Assembly (NCBI GenBank): GCA_032718565.1
Contig: JAVGVS010000023.1
Coordinates: 2,236,493-2,300,492 of the forward strand
Direction: 5' to 3'
Length of the DNA stretch: 64,000 nucleotides
Origin: Distichodus sexfasciatus
Taxonomy: Eukaryota; Chordata; Actinopteri; Characiformes; Distichodontidae
A model generated the notes under the pieces. The model was not told the DNA's origin. It searched no databases and was given only the letters and a program-made list of their open reading frames with translations. Below, piece after piece: positions 37,961 through 49,400 of this stretch. How positions within the stretch are numbered: position 1 is the first letter of the stretch; every line of letters begins with the position of its first letter. The position numbers and the translations under genes are program-made.

Positions 37961-39510
37961 CCACCAGTGTTGTTTGCCCCTGTTTTTTGACCTCTGACCC
38001 TAACCCTAGTCTATTAGCGTAGACCATGGTGAAGCAAAGTTGTAGCTGAAAACGTTTTATTACATAAACATACATAGATATAATAATGTATACTTAATCC
38101 TTAATCAGAATCAATTCAAATCTCATATATAACCAAAGACATGCCAATATTTAAAGATGACCAAAAATTTACATCAATAAGATCTAGACTGGAGTGATAA
38201 AAGGGAAACATATGGAACGTGTTCACTGTTCATGATCAAAAAGTGATTATCAACACAAGGCAAGAATATTATAGTATTTAGTCTTTTATATAGAGTATAT
38301 ACATATATATATTATTGGTCACTAACATGTAAATGATGGTCAGCACTACTATAACTGCCTACATCCATGGTATCACTTAGAAGGCACTTACGTGAAGTAC
38401 TTCATCTCATTTTCTTTTTAGACATGCCGTTATGAGTCATCTGAAGCTGCTTTTGCAAATGAGGAGTTTGTCTTAAAGGGTGACGAATGAATGAAGGGTG
38501 GAGGTAATGATGGTGTGGTTGTCAGATAAAAGGAGGGCAGCTGGAATGATTGAGAGGTGTCAGCCAACTGGGAACTGGATATGTGTGGTATGGCAAGATG
38601 CAGTGCTTAGCATCCCGTACATGCTCAAACACGCATTGACACACATGCATGCACACATACACACATGAATGCGCACACATGCGCTTTCAGCTATCGTTCT
38701 GCAATCGCTAGATGTCCATTTTTGCAAAGGTGGAAAAATTGACAAATCGTATCTATAAGATGGAGTACACTGCAATAGAAGGAATGACAGAATGTACATT
38801 TTTATACATGCACATGCACGCACATATGCATGCAACACACACACACACATACACACTCGCTTCTCTAACTCTAGGCCCTGCACATGTACTACACATTCCA
38901 AATCTGCCCTCCCTGAAGTGTAAATCACTGTAACACTGGTAAAGCCATTTCGTCAAGTAACAAATAGCAATAAAATGAGCAAAAAAATTGCAAGTCGTGC
39001 AGGGCAGAAAGATGACAAAACTAGACAGAATGTAACAAAAGGTTAAAGGGAAAGAAATGCAATAAGGAAATCATAAAGTACCCGCTCAGGATAGGGTGGA
39101 GGTAAGATCTTCTCTCATTTCCTCTCCACCTCTGTGTCTCGTCTCCCTTCTCTTCCCGCGATTTTGCTGATCCTTCATCCGTCCATCCTTTAGTCGCGTC
39201 CGTCGCCTCTGTGCACCCAGTCTTTCTCTTCTCATAGTCTGCCAGCAGAATCCCCCCGTTTTGTCCCTCGTCTCTTCTTGTACCCCATCTTTTCAGCCCG
39301 TCTCTTTCATTCAGAGTTTCCCCACCAGAGTTTTCGCACCTTCCTCATGCCTCTATCAAAGGACAAATCTTCCAAATCGTCTTACAGCCACGATTCTGAT
39401 GGAATGGAGGGAGGATGAAAAAACCATGAGAGTAGCATTGGTAAAAATAAAAATAAAAAAGCGAGATTGTTTATTGCAGGGAAGGTTTTAGCAGAGCAGG
39501 TTGTGTCTGA
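37961..39510. other. Noncoding, CA/TG-rich
   Basis: CA-rich words cluster at 38620-38680 and 38800-38860. No exon is supported. Confidence 0.4.
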
Positions 39511-39514
39511 GGTA

Positions 39515-40000
39515 GAATGAGAGAGAGAGAGAGAGTGAGAGCGGGTCCAGGGCCTGGCTTTTTCTTTTCTTTTTTTTTTGTTAAAAGGAGGTGCAGAGGG
39601 GGAACCATAGAGAGGCTGCGCGTGTTTCTCGATCCAGGAGGGAGGGACGAAGGCGATGGTGCCAGGCAGAGAGAGAAAGAGAGAGAGAGAAGCAGCGAAA
39701 AGCCTGCTGGAAGGATTGCTCCAACTGTGGTCATCAGGGAGAGAGAGAAAGAAAGAGAGAGGGATCGAGAGAGACAGTCATGCACAGAGGTGGGGTGGGG
39801 GACAATAAGGGTGTACGCATATGTGCGATCGAGTGTGAGCACGTGAGGAGGTGGGAGGGGAGAGAGGGAGTGAGTGACTGATAGAGAGAAAGAGACTGGG
39901 GTTCACAAGAGGGGAGGGAAGAAGGAGGAGTGTGGCTGAGATGAGAGTTGAGAAGAGGAGGAGGAGAAGGAGGGGTGGAATACATTTTCTTGCCTTTCCT
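39515..40000. repeat. Long polypurine (GA-rich) tract
   Basis: The plus strand is mostly G and A, with several pure GAGAGA runs (39520-39540, 39667-39690, 39737-39775, 39840-39970). A mirrored pyrimidine-rich block follows at about 40215-40324. Frames in it encode only R/E/G or S/L/P low-complexity sequence. Confidence 0.85.
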
Positions 40001-40214
40001 CTGGAGTTCGATTTTCTTTCAACACCCCCCACCACACACATGCAAACACACACACACACACTCAAGCATGTAAGCATATGCATAAAAACACACCTAATTC
40101 CTGGCCAAATACTTAAGCTGTCAGAGAGAGAGAGACTATATTTTTCCTGGCCAGTTTTTCTCTTTGCTTTCTGTTCCTCTTTCTTTTGCTTTGCACATGC
40201 ACTTGAACTCTGTA

Positions 40215-40326
40215 CCCTGTCTCCTCTGAGCCCCTCCCCCTCTACTATCTCAACCCCACTTCTCTCCCTCCCTCCCTCCCTCCCTCCTTCTTTTCCTCAC
40301 TCTCGCCCCCTCTATCTCTCTCTAGC
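40215..40326. repeat. Polypyrimidine (CT-rich) tract with (CCCT)n
   Basis: It contains a CCCT tetranucleotide run near 40264-40285 and a CTCTCT end. It is opposite in strand bias to the purine tract 200 bases to its left. Confidence 0.85.
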
Positions 40327-40779
40327 TTGAATACTGCTTACAGGCTGTAAGTGAGAGGGGCAAGAGCGAGGGAAGAAGAGAGGACAAGGGGGACAAAAAA
40401 GGGGAGAGAGTTTTGGGGGGAAGGGAGGAGGTTTGGTAGAGTGTAGATTGTAGAGAAGATTACAGTAGCAATGTGGTTCCTTGAATGTATTTCACATCTT
40501 GAATCTTTCCATCTCTTCTACCTCCATTTTAATAATAAGTAAAATCAGAAAAGGGAACTGGTGAACCTCTGTGTAATGTGAAGACTTTTAGCTTTTTGTC
40601 TGATGCAAAATATTCCAAGATAGGCAAGTGGTGTCCTTACAGAGTTCCCTTTAAAAATCTAGTCTGAAACAATAGGGTCCTTAAAAGTAACATACACTTA
40701 AAATGTGTAAGGATCTGCCTTATTGCTCATCCACCATATGTTTGCTTGCACACCAAAAACCTGACGACTAGATGCCACA

Positions 40780-41398
40780 TAAAGGTCCCATTATACATTT
40801 TTCAACAAGTTAAAATAGGTCTGTGAGCTCCACTAAACATGTCTCTGAAGTAGTTTGCTGAAAATATCTCTCAGATTAGGCATTTTCACCTGCTTTTTAC
40901 CCCTCTATTTCAGTCCCTTTCAGAACAGGCTGTTTCCCATTAGTATTCCTAAATGCAAATCAGCCGCTGCTGCTCACATTGAACTTCAGAAGGGTGTAGA
41001 CAACATAGTGAGTGTTTACCTCACGTGAAAATAATTGACATGACTGCTGCTAACAGACCATCCATACAGCCATACATGTTCAACACAACACTCCGCCGGT
41101 AGACTTCTTCATCATGTTTCCTACGCTAGCGCTTACAAGAAAACATGGCGGATCAGGAAGCACTAGCAGTTCTACCTGGTGGTCGGAGCATCTCAGAGAG
41201 GAGGGTGGAGTTATTCAAATGTCCCCTACTGTGATGTAGAAGTAGAGAAGAAATCTAAATGGCTTGTTTAAGCACATGATTTCTGATATTAGTAAATTAA
41301 TACTAACCCAATTGACCATTTTTAATCAAACTTATAGTGTGTTTATAGGATGTCCAAAGAACAGAAAAAGTGATTTTTTTCATAATATGGGACCTTTA
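40780..41398. mobile_element. MITE with TAAAGGTCCCAT ends
   Basis: The left end is TAAAGGTCCCATTATACA. The right end, reverse-complemented, is TTAAAGGTCCCATATTATG. It is about 619 bases with no coding capacity. It resembles an abundant fish non-autonomous DNA transposon. No target duplication could be fixed. Confidence 0.75.
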
Positions 41399-41421
41399 AA
41401 AGAGGTCTCTTTACATTGACA

Positions 41422-41560
41422 TTTACTGCATTTAGTAGATGCTCTTATCCAGAGCAACTTCCAGTTCCCAATTGCCGGCACTTTCTCCCTAAGGGTCTTG
41501 CTCAGGGACCCAGTGATGGTGGTGCTGGCGGTAGGATTCGAACCCACAAGAGGTGAATTA
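41422..41560. repeat. Dispersed repeat with GCTCTTATCCAGAGCAACTT core
   Basis: The core is a word found throughout teleost genomes in this form, followed by GGGTCTTGCTCAGGGACC and GTAGGATTCGAACCC (B-box-like in reverse). Confidence 0.75.
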
Positions 41561-42525
41561 AAAAATAAAACTAGTTATGTGTATTAGATAAGTAGAAAGG
41601 GACTCAAGGGTTTTATGCACTTTGAAGAATGCTTCCAGGATCCAGTGGGCTGACTTACTGTTGAATATCATGAAAAAGACTATACACAACGCATGCAGTG
41701 GGAGCACGGTTTTGATGTCGTATTACCAACTATTGCCATTAAAGCTTAGGTCAAAGGAATATCTATTTGCTGTAGATTTGTGTGAGATGTTCTGCATGTG
41801 TGACTGAACGTTTATTAGAAAAGTTAATATTAAATCTATCATTTTTATTTTACATTGCTGTGAGACAAGTGGCGTAAGAAAATGGGTCCTTGTAATAGAC
41901 TTTATGCATCCATTGGATCAATGTACAATTGTGGCTTGACACTAAACCATGTTCTGACATGAGCACTGCATGTGAGTATTGATTATTTAATTGATATTCC
42001 ACCCAGGGGCCCATGATTGTTTATCATTTAACACGTTTACCACCAGGAAGTCTTAAACCTAATGCATATTTCTTAAACGACCACTGGTGTTGCTTTTACT
42101 TCCAGACACATTTTAATCACATAATTCACACACTTCTTCTCACCTATTTTAAACATGATAAAGTCTCAGTCCATCAGCTTAAAGGAGACACAAAGCCAAA
42201 CACAAATAAGGCATAAAGAAACACCTGGTCCTTTATTGCATTTTAAAGATGCATAGATACTGTACATATGGAAACATATTGACAGCTGTACATTTCCAAA
42301 ATTAGTCAGTCTTAGTAGAAGAACACATTTTATTGAAGTGAATGTAATAGGTCATAAACTTCTTAGGATCAGAGGGAGGCAATCAGGAGCAACACAGAGA
42401 ATCTACATCAGAAATCATAGGGCAGGCAAAAATTATAATACTTCAAGGGACGTACAAGCGCTACAGTGCACCACTAGTGGCCAGACCATGAAACAGCACC
42501 CAAATAGTGATTTTTTAAATATAAG
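41561..42525. other. Noncoding sequence, no gene seen
   Basis: Frames at 41622-41807 and 42013-42216 (plus) have no domain or splice support. Confidence 0.35.
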
Positions 42526-42712
42526 TTAGTGATTGTGAACACAGCACACCACAGTACATAGTGAACCACAACAAAACCCGACTGTGAAGGAGCAGTGCCC
42601 AGGGAGCAGAGCTTGGGGACGGTACCTTACTCATGACCACCTCAGTGTGAACTTTACCCATCCAGGGCTTGAACTGGTGACTTCCCTAACCGTTACACTA
42701 CCACCTGCCCAA
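42526..42712 (-). mobile_element. tRNA-derived SINE, minus orientation, internally deleted
   Basis: It has the tail GTGAACACAGCACACCACAG, a shortened body, the B box GGGCTTGAACTGGTGAC and the head CCGTTACACTACCACCTGCCC. Confidence 0.82.
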
Positions 42713-43430
42713 CTGCTCACAAAGGGCACACAAGAGTTTAAAACAATCTTCTCTTTAAGGCAAAGAAATGGAGTTAAATATGTTTAATCAGCTTCCTGTT
42801 GAATATAATTTATTCAGCAAAATCACAGTCATGTTTTATAAAGAGAATCTTACACTCCAAAGCCACAGTCCTTAAGATTATTTTTTAGATTTTTTTTTGT
42901 TATTGTGGTTGGCTCAGTAGCCTTCTGTTTAAAGACTCAGCCATTCTGACAGCTAGGGGAAGTTATCTGAACCATGTAGATGCCAGAATCACAATGAGCC
43001 AATAATGGATCTTTCTGTTGTAAGGTGGTGCCAAAATTACCTGGTACTTAACATTACTGTCTGCAGTAGAATGCTATCACACCACTAGATGGCATTAGCG
43101 GCTGAAGACACTGGTACACTGAGAATCTTATGGTAATTTAATCTCTGTTGCACTCCAGCGGATAGTTACAGCGTTGCTCTGATCCACTTGATGTGGATGT
43201 TACATTTATTTTTTAGAACATTTGTGTGTTTACATTTGTTATACCTGGTGACATATTGACATATTTTGATGTTTAATTGAGTAATTTAATTTCTAAAGTC
43301 CATAATCCACCATTCAATATGATTTTACAACATGCCACTTTCTAAAATGAAAGAATACAAAACTGAACTATTGTATGCCATTACGGTGCAATAAGTAAAC
43401 ATCTGAAAGGGAGAAACAGATGAAGATATG

Positions 43431-43440
43431 TTTATTTATT
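43431..43440 (-). promoter_or_regulatory. Poly(A) signals of the proximal paralogue
   Basis: Two overlapping AATAAA hexamers on the minus strand lie about 42-51 bases past the stop codon at 43482, giving a very short 3' UTR. Confidence 0.65.
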
Positions 43441-43481
43441 ATTTTTATAGAACAGTCATAATGAAAAATGCTCTCGTGTCC

Positions 43482-46400
43482 TCAGGCTGACACAAAGTCC
43501 CACATTTCATTCAGTGGAGCATAAAGTCCCACCATCCCCACTTTAAAAATAGCCCTGAAACAAATATGGAAATAATTAATTTGACATCCTGAACACAAAT
43601 TAATTATATATACAAACAAATCAAACTGAAATGCTTCCTACTTATATGTGTCATAAAGCCTTTCTTTATCCATTTTTTCTGCTGTTTTTTGAATTTGTAA
43701 CATGCTGGCCAAAATCTTTCTGTGAAAGGAGACACGTGAGAGTTACAAACCTCTCCCTTAAGAAGAACAAGCCTGTTTGTGTAAAGTCCGTCTGGTATTT
43801 AAGAAGCAATCAGTAAGTTTACCTCATGTGTTTTAAGAATATAGTCATGGCACCCCTGCTTTTATATCACATATATCACACATCTCTTCTCCCAGAAAAT
43901 TGTTGCAATTACAAATGCTTTGGTATTGTCATGTTTATTTCTTTGGCGACAATAATTTTGGCCGTGATTGTAAATATTACTCACGCTTCAATTTCTTTCA
44001 GTTGGTCCTCTGTCAGTTGTCCACTTTCCAGTGCTTTTTTAATGCAGATGGTCCTTAAATCTTTCCAGTTGCTGGAAGACACACAAATAGGGATATGTCT
44101 CATATGATTTTAGACATATGGTAATATATATTCATAAAGATGGGATGAAATTTCATGTTATATTTTTTATTTATATTATATAAACATGAAGTAAAATATA
44201 AAAATGGGACTGACTTGAATTTTGGCAGCAAATTCTAACAAAACTTTTATTAAAACTTCATTTCTTCACTTTTTTTAGTATTATAAAATTAATAAGTGAA
44301 AAATGTCAGTTCATATTATGAAAAAAAGGTTATGATTACAATAATGTTAGGGGTTTTTTTAGCTGGGCTGCAAATTCCCAAACAGCGTGTCACATAAAAA
44401 ATATCAGAAATTAGAATCTCTTACTCTGCCAGACTTTTTGCTGTGTCGTCATCAATCTTACTATTTATCTCATCAACAAATTCATCAAATTTGTTGGAAA
44501 AAAGTCGTGCAGTAGCCCTTTGAGCAGAAAAAGATTTTGTTAGCCATAATTGAAAAAAAAAGTTTTTAAAAACAACTTTTGACAGTTTAGTTGCTCTTGT
44601 GGAATTTAGTTGCTTACAGCACTTGTGGAAACTGGGAATGATGCCTTTCTTCATTTGCAAGTTTGTTAGCCTTTTTAAGGAGTGATATCAAGTTGTCAAC
44701 AGCTACTTCTCTGCTGAGACAAAAAGAATTCAATTCCAGTGCACACGCAGGATTTCATTAGTTTGACTTTATTCTATTTTGCTGACTTTATTCTGTTCGG
44801 CTGGTGCTTACCTAAAAGTCTGAAATTCTTCCTCCCCTGCAAGAGCCATTGTTACGTTCAGAGCTCTGAAATAACCACTTTTCATGTTTGAGAACACGCC
44901 ACTTTCCAACATCCTCTCATAAATGGGGTAAGTGTTAACCACAGTGCTCATTCCCAGAGTTCTATTAAATGTGAAAAAGACAAACATAAATAGTTTTTCA
45001 TTGCATATTCTAAAATTAATGAAGGTTCAGCAAATTTTAATCAATTGTCATTACCCCCCCAGACTTTAGCCTTGACAGCCCCTGGACTTTTGTGAAGTGG
45101 CCAGCAGATGCCTAAACAGCAGATTGTTTAGTTTGACGTGTTCAGTTCAGTCCTGTGTTTCCTGTCAAGTTGTTGTCCCACCTTCCCTTTGTCTCTCATT
45201 GGTAGATCGCTGTTCATTAGATTGTGCACCTGGTTCTTGTTTGTTTCAGTCCAGCCCCGTTTTGATGGTTTTCAATTCATTGGTTTACACTGATTATTTT
45301 CTGATTGCTTTTTGATTGGTTCCCCTTTGTTTCATTGATCCAGCCCCTCGTTTCTGTTTTAGGATTTAAGCTCAGTTTTCCCAGTGTTTCTGGTTGGTCC
45401 ACCCTCACACTACCCTTCCTGTGGCAGTGTGCTGTGTGTTTCTCCCAAGATCCTCAGAAGAGTTTTGTTTTGTTTGTGGCCCTCGTGCTGGTTTATGTTT
45501 AAGTTCTTAGTGTTTGAATAAAAGATGGCTTGCACTGTGACATCACCTCATGTCATGCTGACAGTACCTGACGTGACATCAATATATTTATTTATACATG
45601 CGAAACAGAGTGTGAATCGATCGAAAATGTTACATTTTAAAATAAGAATGTAAAAGGTCATAAAAGTTTGTAAATCAAATATCAAAGTTTAATAACTGAT
45701 GACATCCTCTTTGGTGATGTATTGTTTTAGCCTACCTACTAAACCCGATGATAAAATATGTATGAAATTCATATAAATTTCAGAAAACATTCAACCATTT
45801 TAGGCCCAAATTTAAGCATTTTACCAATAGTATTTGAAAGTAAACAATGGAAATAAAGGTATTTGCTAATTTGTCGTGTTTCTGGAATTAGTCTTGTAAT
45901 ATTAATGAAAGGTTAAATTAAATAAAGCTAAGAAACAACAATTTTTAGTTTAATGTTTGTTGGATAGAAAGTGTTTTCCTGCTACATAGGTACAAGTAAT
46001 GTTTGAGTTTTTTAATAACCCTGTTAAGCACAGTGCAGTAATCGATATCATTAGAGCACTAGACATTTGCAGGCTTTTGACTCAGGCTTGTTCCGACATC
46101 CATCTGTACCAAAATATTGTTGAATTTTAATGCAATTTATTTTGTAGTTTTAATCATTTTTACCTTACAGTCCTCAAGCTCCTATCTTCATCACCAATGA
46201 AGAAGAGAAATTGAGCTGCACTTAGTGCAGCCATATAAAATTCCCTGAAAAACTCTGTGTGAAGTCTGCATTGGAAAAGAAACATATTTTAAGTAAAACT
46301 CGATAGTAGAGTATGTGTACAGAATCAAATAACAGCCACACAGTACTGAAAAATAAATGCTTACCCTACAAGTTTGTTCAGCCTCTCTCGTTCTATTACA

Positions 46401-49400
46401 GGCTCGATCATTTCTTGCAATGTTGCGAGAGTTTGGTCTTCATTCAGTTGACTAGGTAAATATATTTTAGGTTAACAACAGGAATATATTTGTGAAAAAT
46501 ACTGAAAAAGCCGTGCATCAATGTATCCTTAAAAAATTATATATTTACTGTCTTTCAACTGTATTTTACCTTAACCTTAACATAGTTTTTAGTTTTAACT
46601 TGTTTTAAATGTCAAAATGGGTCAAAATGCCAAAAGTCAAGAAGTACATGTGCAGCAATTTGGCATAGGCAATATTCACAAATTTAATCTAAGACAAAAT
46701 TCAAGAAAAGGACCGGAGCCTATCCCGGGTACTACCCTTGGCAAGCACCAACACACCGCAGGGCACACACTCTCACACAAGCACACTCACTGTCACACCT
46801 TTCGGGGCCAATTTAGAGTCGCCTACAGTGTATGCTTTTGGACAGTGGGAGGAAACCGGAGCCCCCGGTGGAAACTAATGGGCACACGGGGAGAGCAAGC
46901 AAACTCCACACAGAAAGACTCTACGGCCGACCCGGGGATCGAACCCAGAACCTTCTCGCTGTGAGGCGGCAGCGCTAACCACTGCACCACCATGCCACCC
47001 TTGTACCAGATAGATATGACTGCGTCCTGCGGTGTGTTGGTGCCTGGCCAGGGTTGGTCCTCGCCTTGCGTCCGTAGTTACTGGGATAGGCTTCAGTCCC
47101 CCCATGACCCCAGTTGGGATTAAACGGTTCGGATAAGGAATGAATGAATGGCTTGTACTTGCATCTGTAAAGTTAGACTCACCTGGAAATCTTCTCATAC
47201 TTTGCTTTTAAAACTGGAGTATCTGTGAATTCCAGAAATCTTTCCCAGTAATAAACAATTACTCTGGAAGCAACACTAAGAAGGGGATGACAATGTTAAC
47301 TTTGATTACTTTTGATTACAGCATAAGATTTTTTTTTTAAATCTAAAAGGGGATTAATTCTGTGCATTGCTTGTTGTGTTGCAGAAACCCATCACATCTC
47401 TGTTGTTTATCTTTGGCAAACATGGAAGACTCGTGCATTAATGGTTGCTAACTGTTAGGGTACACAAACAGTTGTCTGGTCTTTTAATTTAAAAGGCACA
47501 AGTACAAGTCTAATAGCAAGTGTAAGTTATTTACCTTGCTGATAAAATAAAATTATCTTTTTCTTTCTCCTTCTCCAAGGTTGTGATTTCATCAATCTTC
47601 TTGCTGATCCCAAGCAGAACAGACCCGACCCTTTAATATAAGTTTTACAGGGAAATGTAATGACAACATGATAACAGTAATATTCTTTATATGTAGCTTT
47701 AGCCAATTAATAAACTCCTATAAGAATGCTGGTGGTGTGGTAAGACACCCATGGCATGTCAGTCATATACAGAATATACCAGGTTTAGTGTCATGCTTCT
47801 TACCTTTGAGATATTTCTTCAAAATCTGTCTCTTGAAGCTGTGAAATCATCTCTGTGCTAAATTTAAAGAAATCCACAGCGAAAATCTCCACTTTACTGT
47901 GAAGTAGATCAAATATAAAATTGATGAGTTATCTACAGTCATGCTGTGCCAGTTTATGACCAATGTGAAAAAATTCTTTGACACTACACCAATCTACAAG
48001 TGTCAGCAAATGATGAAGATGAAGTTCAGGAAGCCATATTTGCCTTACAGCCACAACCAAAGGAGCAAAAACTTTGGTCTTTGAGTACTGTAAGTTGTCA
48101 AGAAATGAAACTAGTTGGTGCTACCTTGGCTAAGATATCACGGTAGCAGCAAGCCTAGCCATGCAGCTAATATGCAAAGTAATCCGGGCAGAGTCAAAGT
48201 TCATGCCGTTTTTGTTTCACTAATAAGGCTGTACATATCTTTCTTAGTCCCGTACAACACAATCAGGAGCCATACGAGCATAACACTATGACTGTTTAAC
48301 TCAGTAGTGGTAAATAGACTGTATAAAACACGTGTTTAAGCAGGCTGTCACATATCTCTGTTGACTCCAAAAGAGTCGATTGTTGAACTCATTTCTATTC
48401 CCATTTGCAGAAGATGCATTTGACAATCGACTCTTTTGGACCTTTTCCCCAGAAATCTGCCCTGATCACTTTGCTTATTAGCCTGCCCAGGCTGGATGCT
48501 ACCGTGATATCTCTGCCAAGGTCGCACCGATTTTTTTGACATCTGACGGTACTTGAAGACCTCTAACAGTAGAATATAGGTTCAAATGTGCTGGTGCATA
48601 TGAGAGCATGATGCACAAGCAGGTAGGCTTGTGCATCATGCCCTCATAACTATCTGCTCATATAATGTCTGTGCTTCTCGCTGCCTTTGATTTCAACCCA
48701 AAATCAAAGATTGAAAGCTAATGTTTTTCACATACAGCAAAAATTGAAAAAGTTGGAGCATAGGTTCTTACTGAGTGGACATAATGTAGCAAAGTAGCTC
48801 AAAAACCCCATTTTTGATGGGTGGAGCTTCAGGATAGTAGTTTGCAGCTACAGCTCTGTATGTGAATACAGAATCAAAAATCATGTTACTGAAATTACAA
48901 AATATTGAGTAAAATATATGCTGTGATACTATAAAAGAAGGTATGTTTGGAAATTCCTGCTTACCCGAAAAGCTCATGTACTTTGGCTTTTTCAATTACC
49001 CCTTTGAATATATTTGTAATTCTGTTAAAAGACATAAGAATATGTACATACTACAATTTATATAATATACACACACAGAACCGTATATGTGTATAATAGT
49101 TATTGATCAAGAACTTACGGTAGATATTTCTGCATATGCTTTTTAGTTCCAGCTTGACTAAGCACATTTAGGACATCATCCTTGTAGTGCATAAAAAGTC
49201 TTCTAACAATGCTGGTAAATATGGGATAAAAAAGGCCAATCATCTATAAGTTTTTTTTATTTAAACCACACAGTAAAACATCAATCTTTTTTCATTTAAA
49301 TGGTTTCAGACTATCTTAAGAAAAATATATTAACTTACCGTGCTGCTACGACTAAATCATCCTTGACGCCTTTACTTTTTTCCTCAATGCTGATTTTTTT

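Noticed and set aside
39471..40083. Several 80-125-codon frames rich in S, L, P or R, E
   Set aside because: They follow the polypurine/polypyrimidine bias and overlap on both strands.
46617..47198. Two 107-115-codon frames
   Set aside because: They lie in the tRNA-like-headed dispersed repeat and have no protein features.
48599..48648. MicroRNA precursor
   Set aside because: The stem is only about 22 bp with a 6-base loop, shorter than typical animal pre-miRNAs, and it sits beside foldback repeat DNA.
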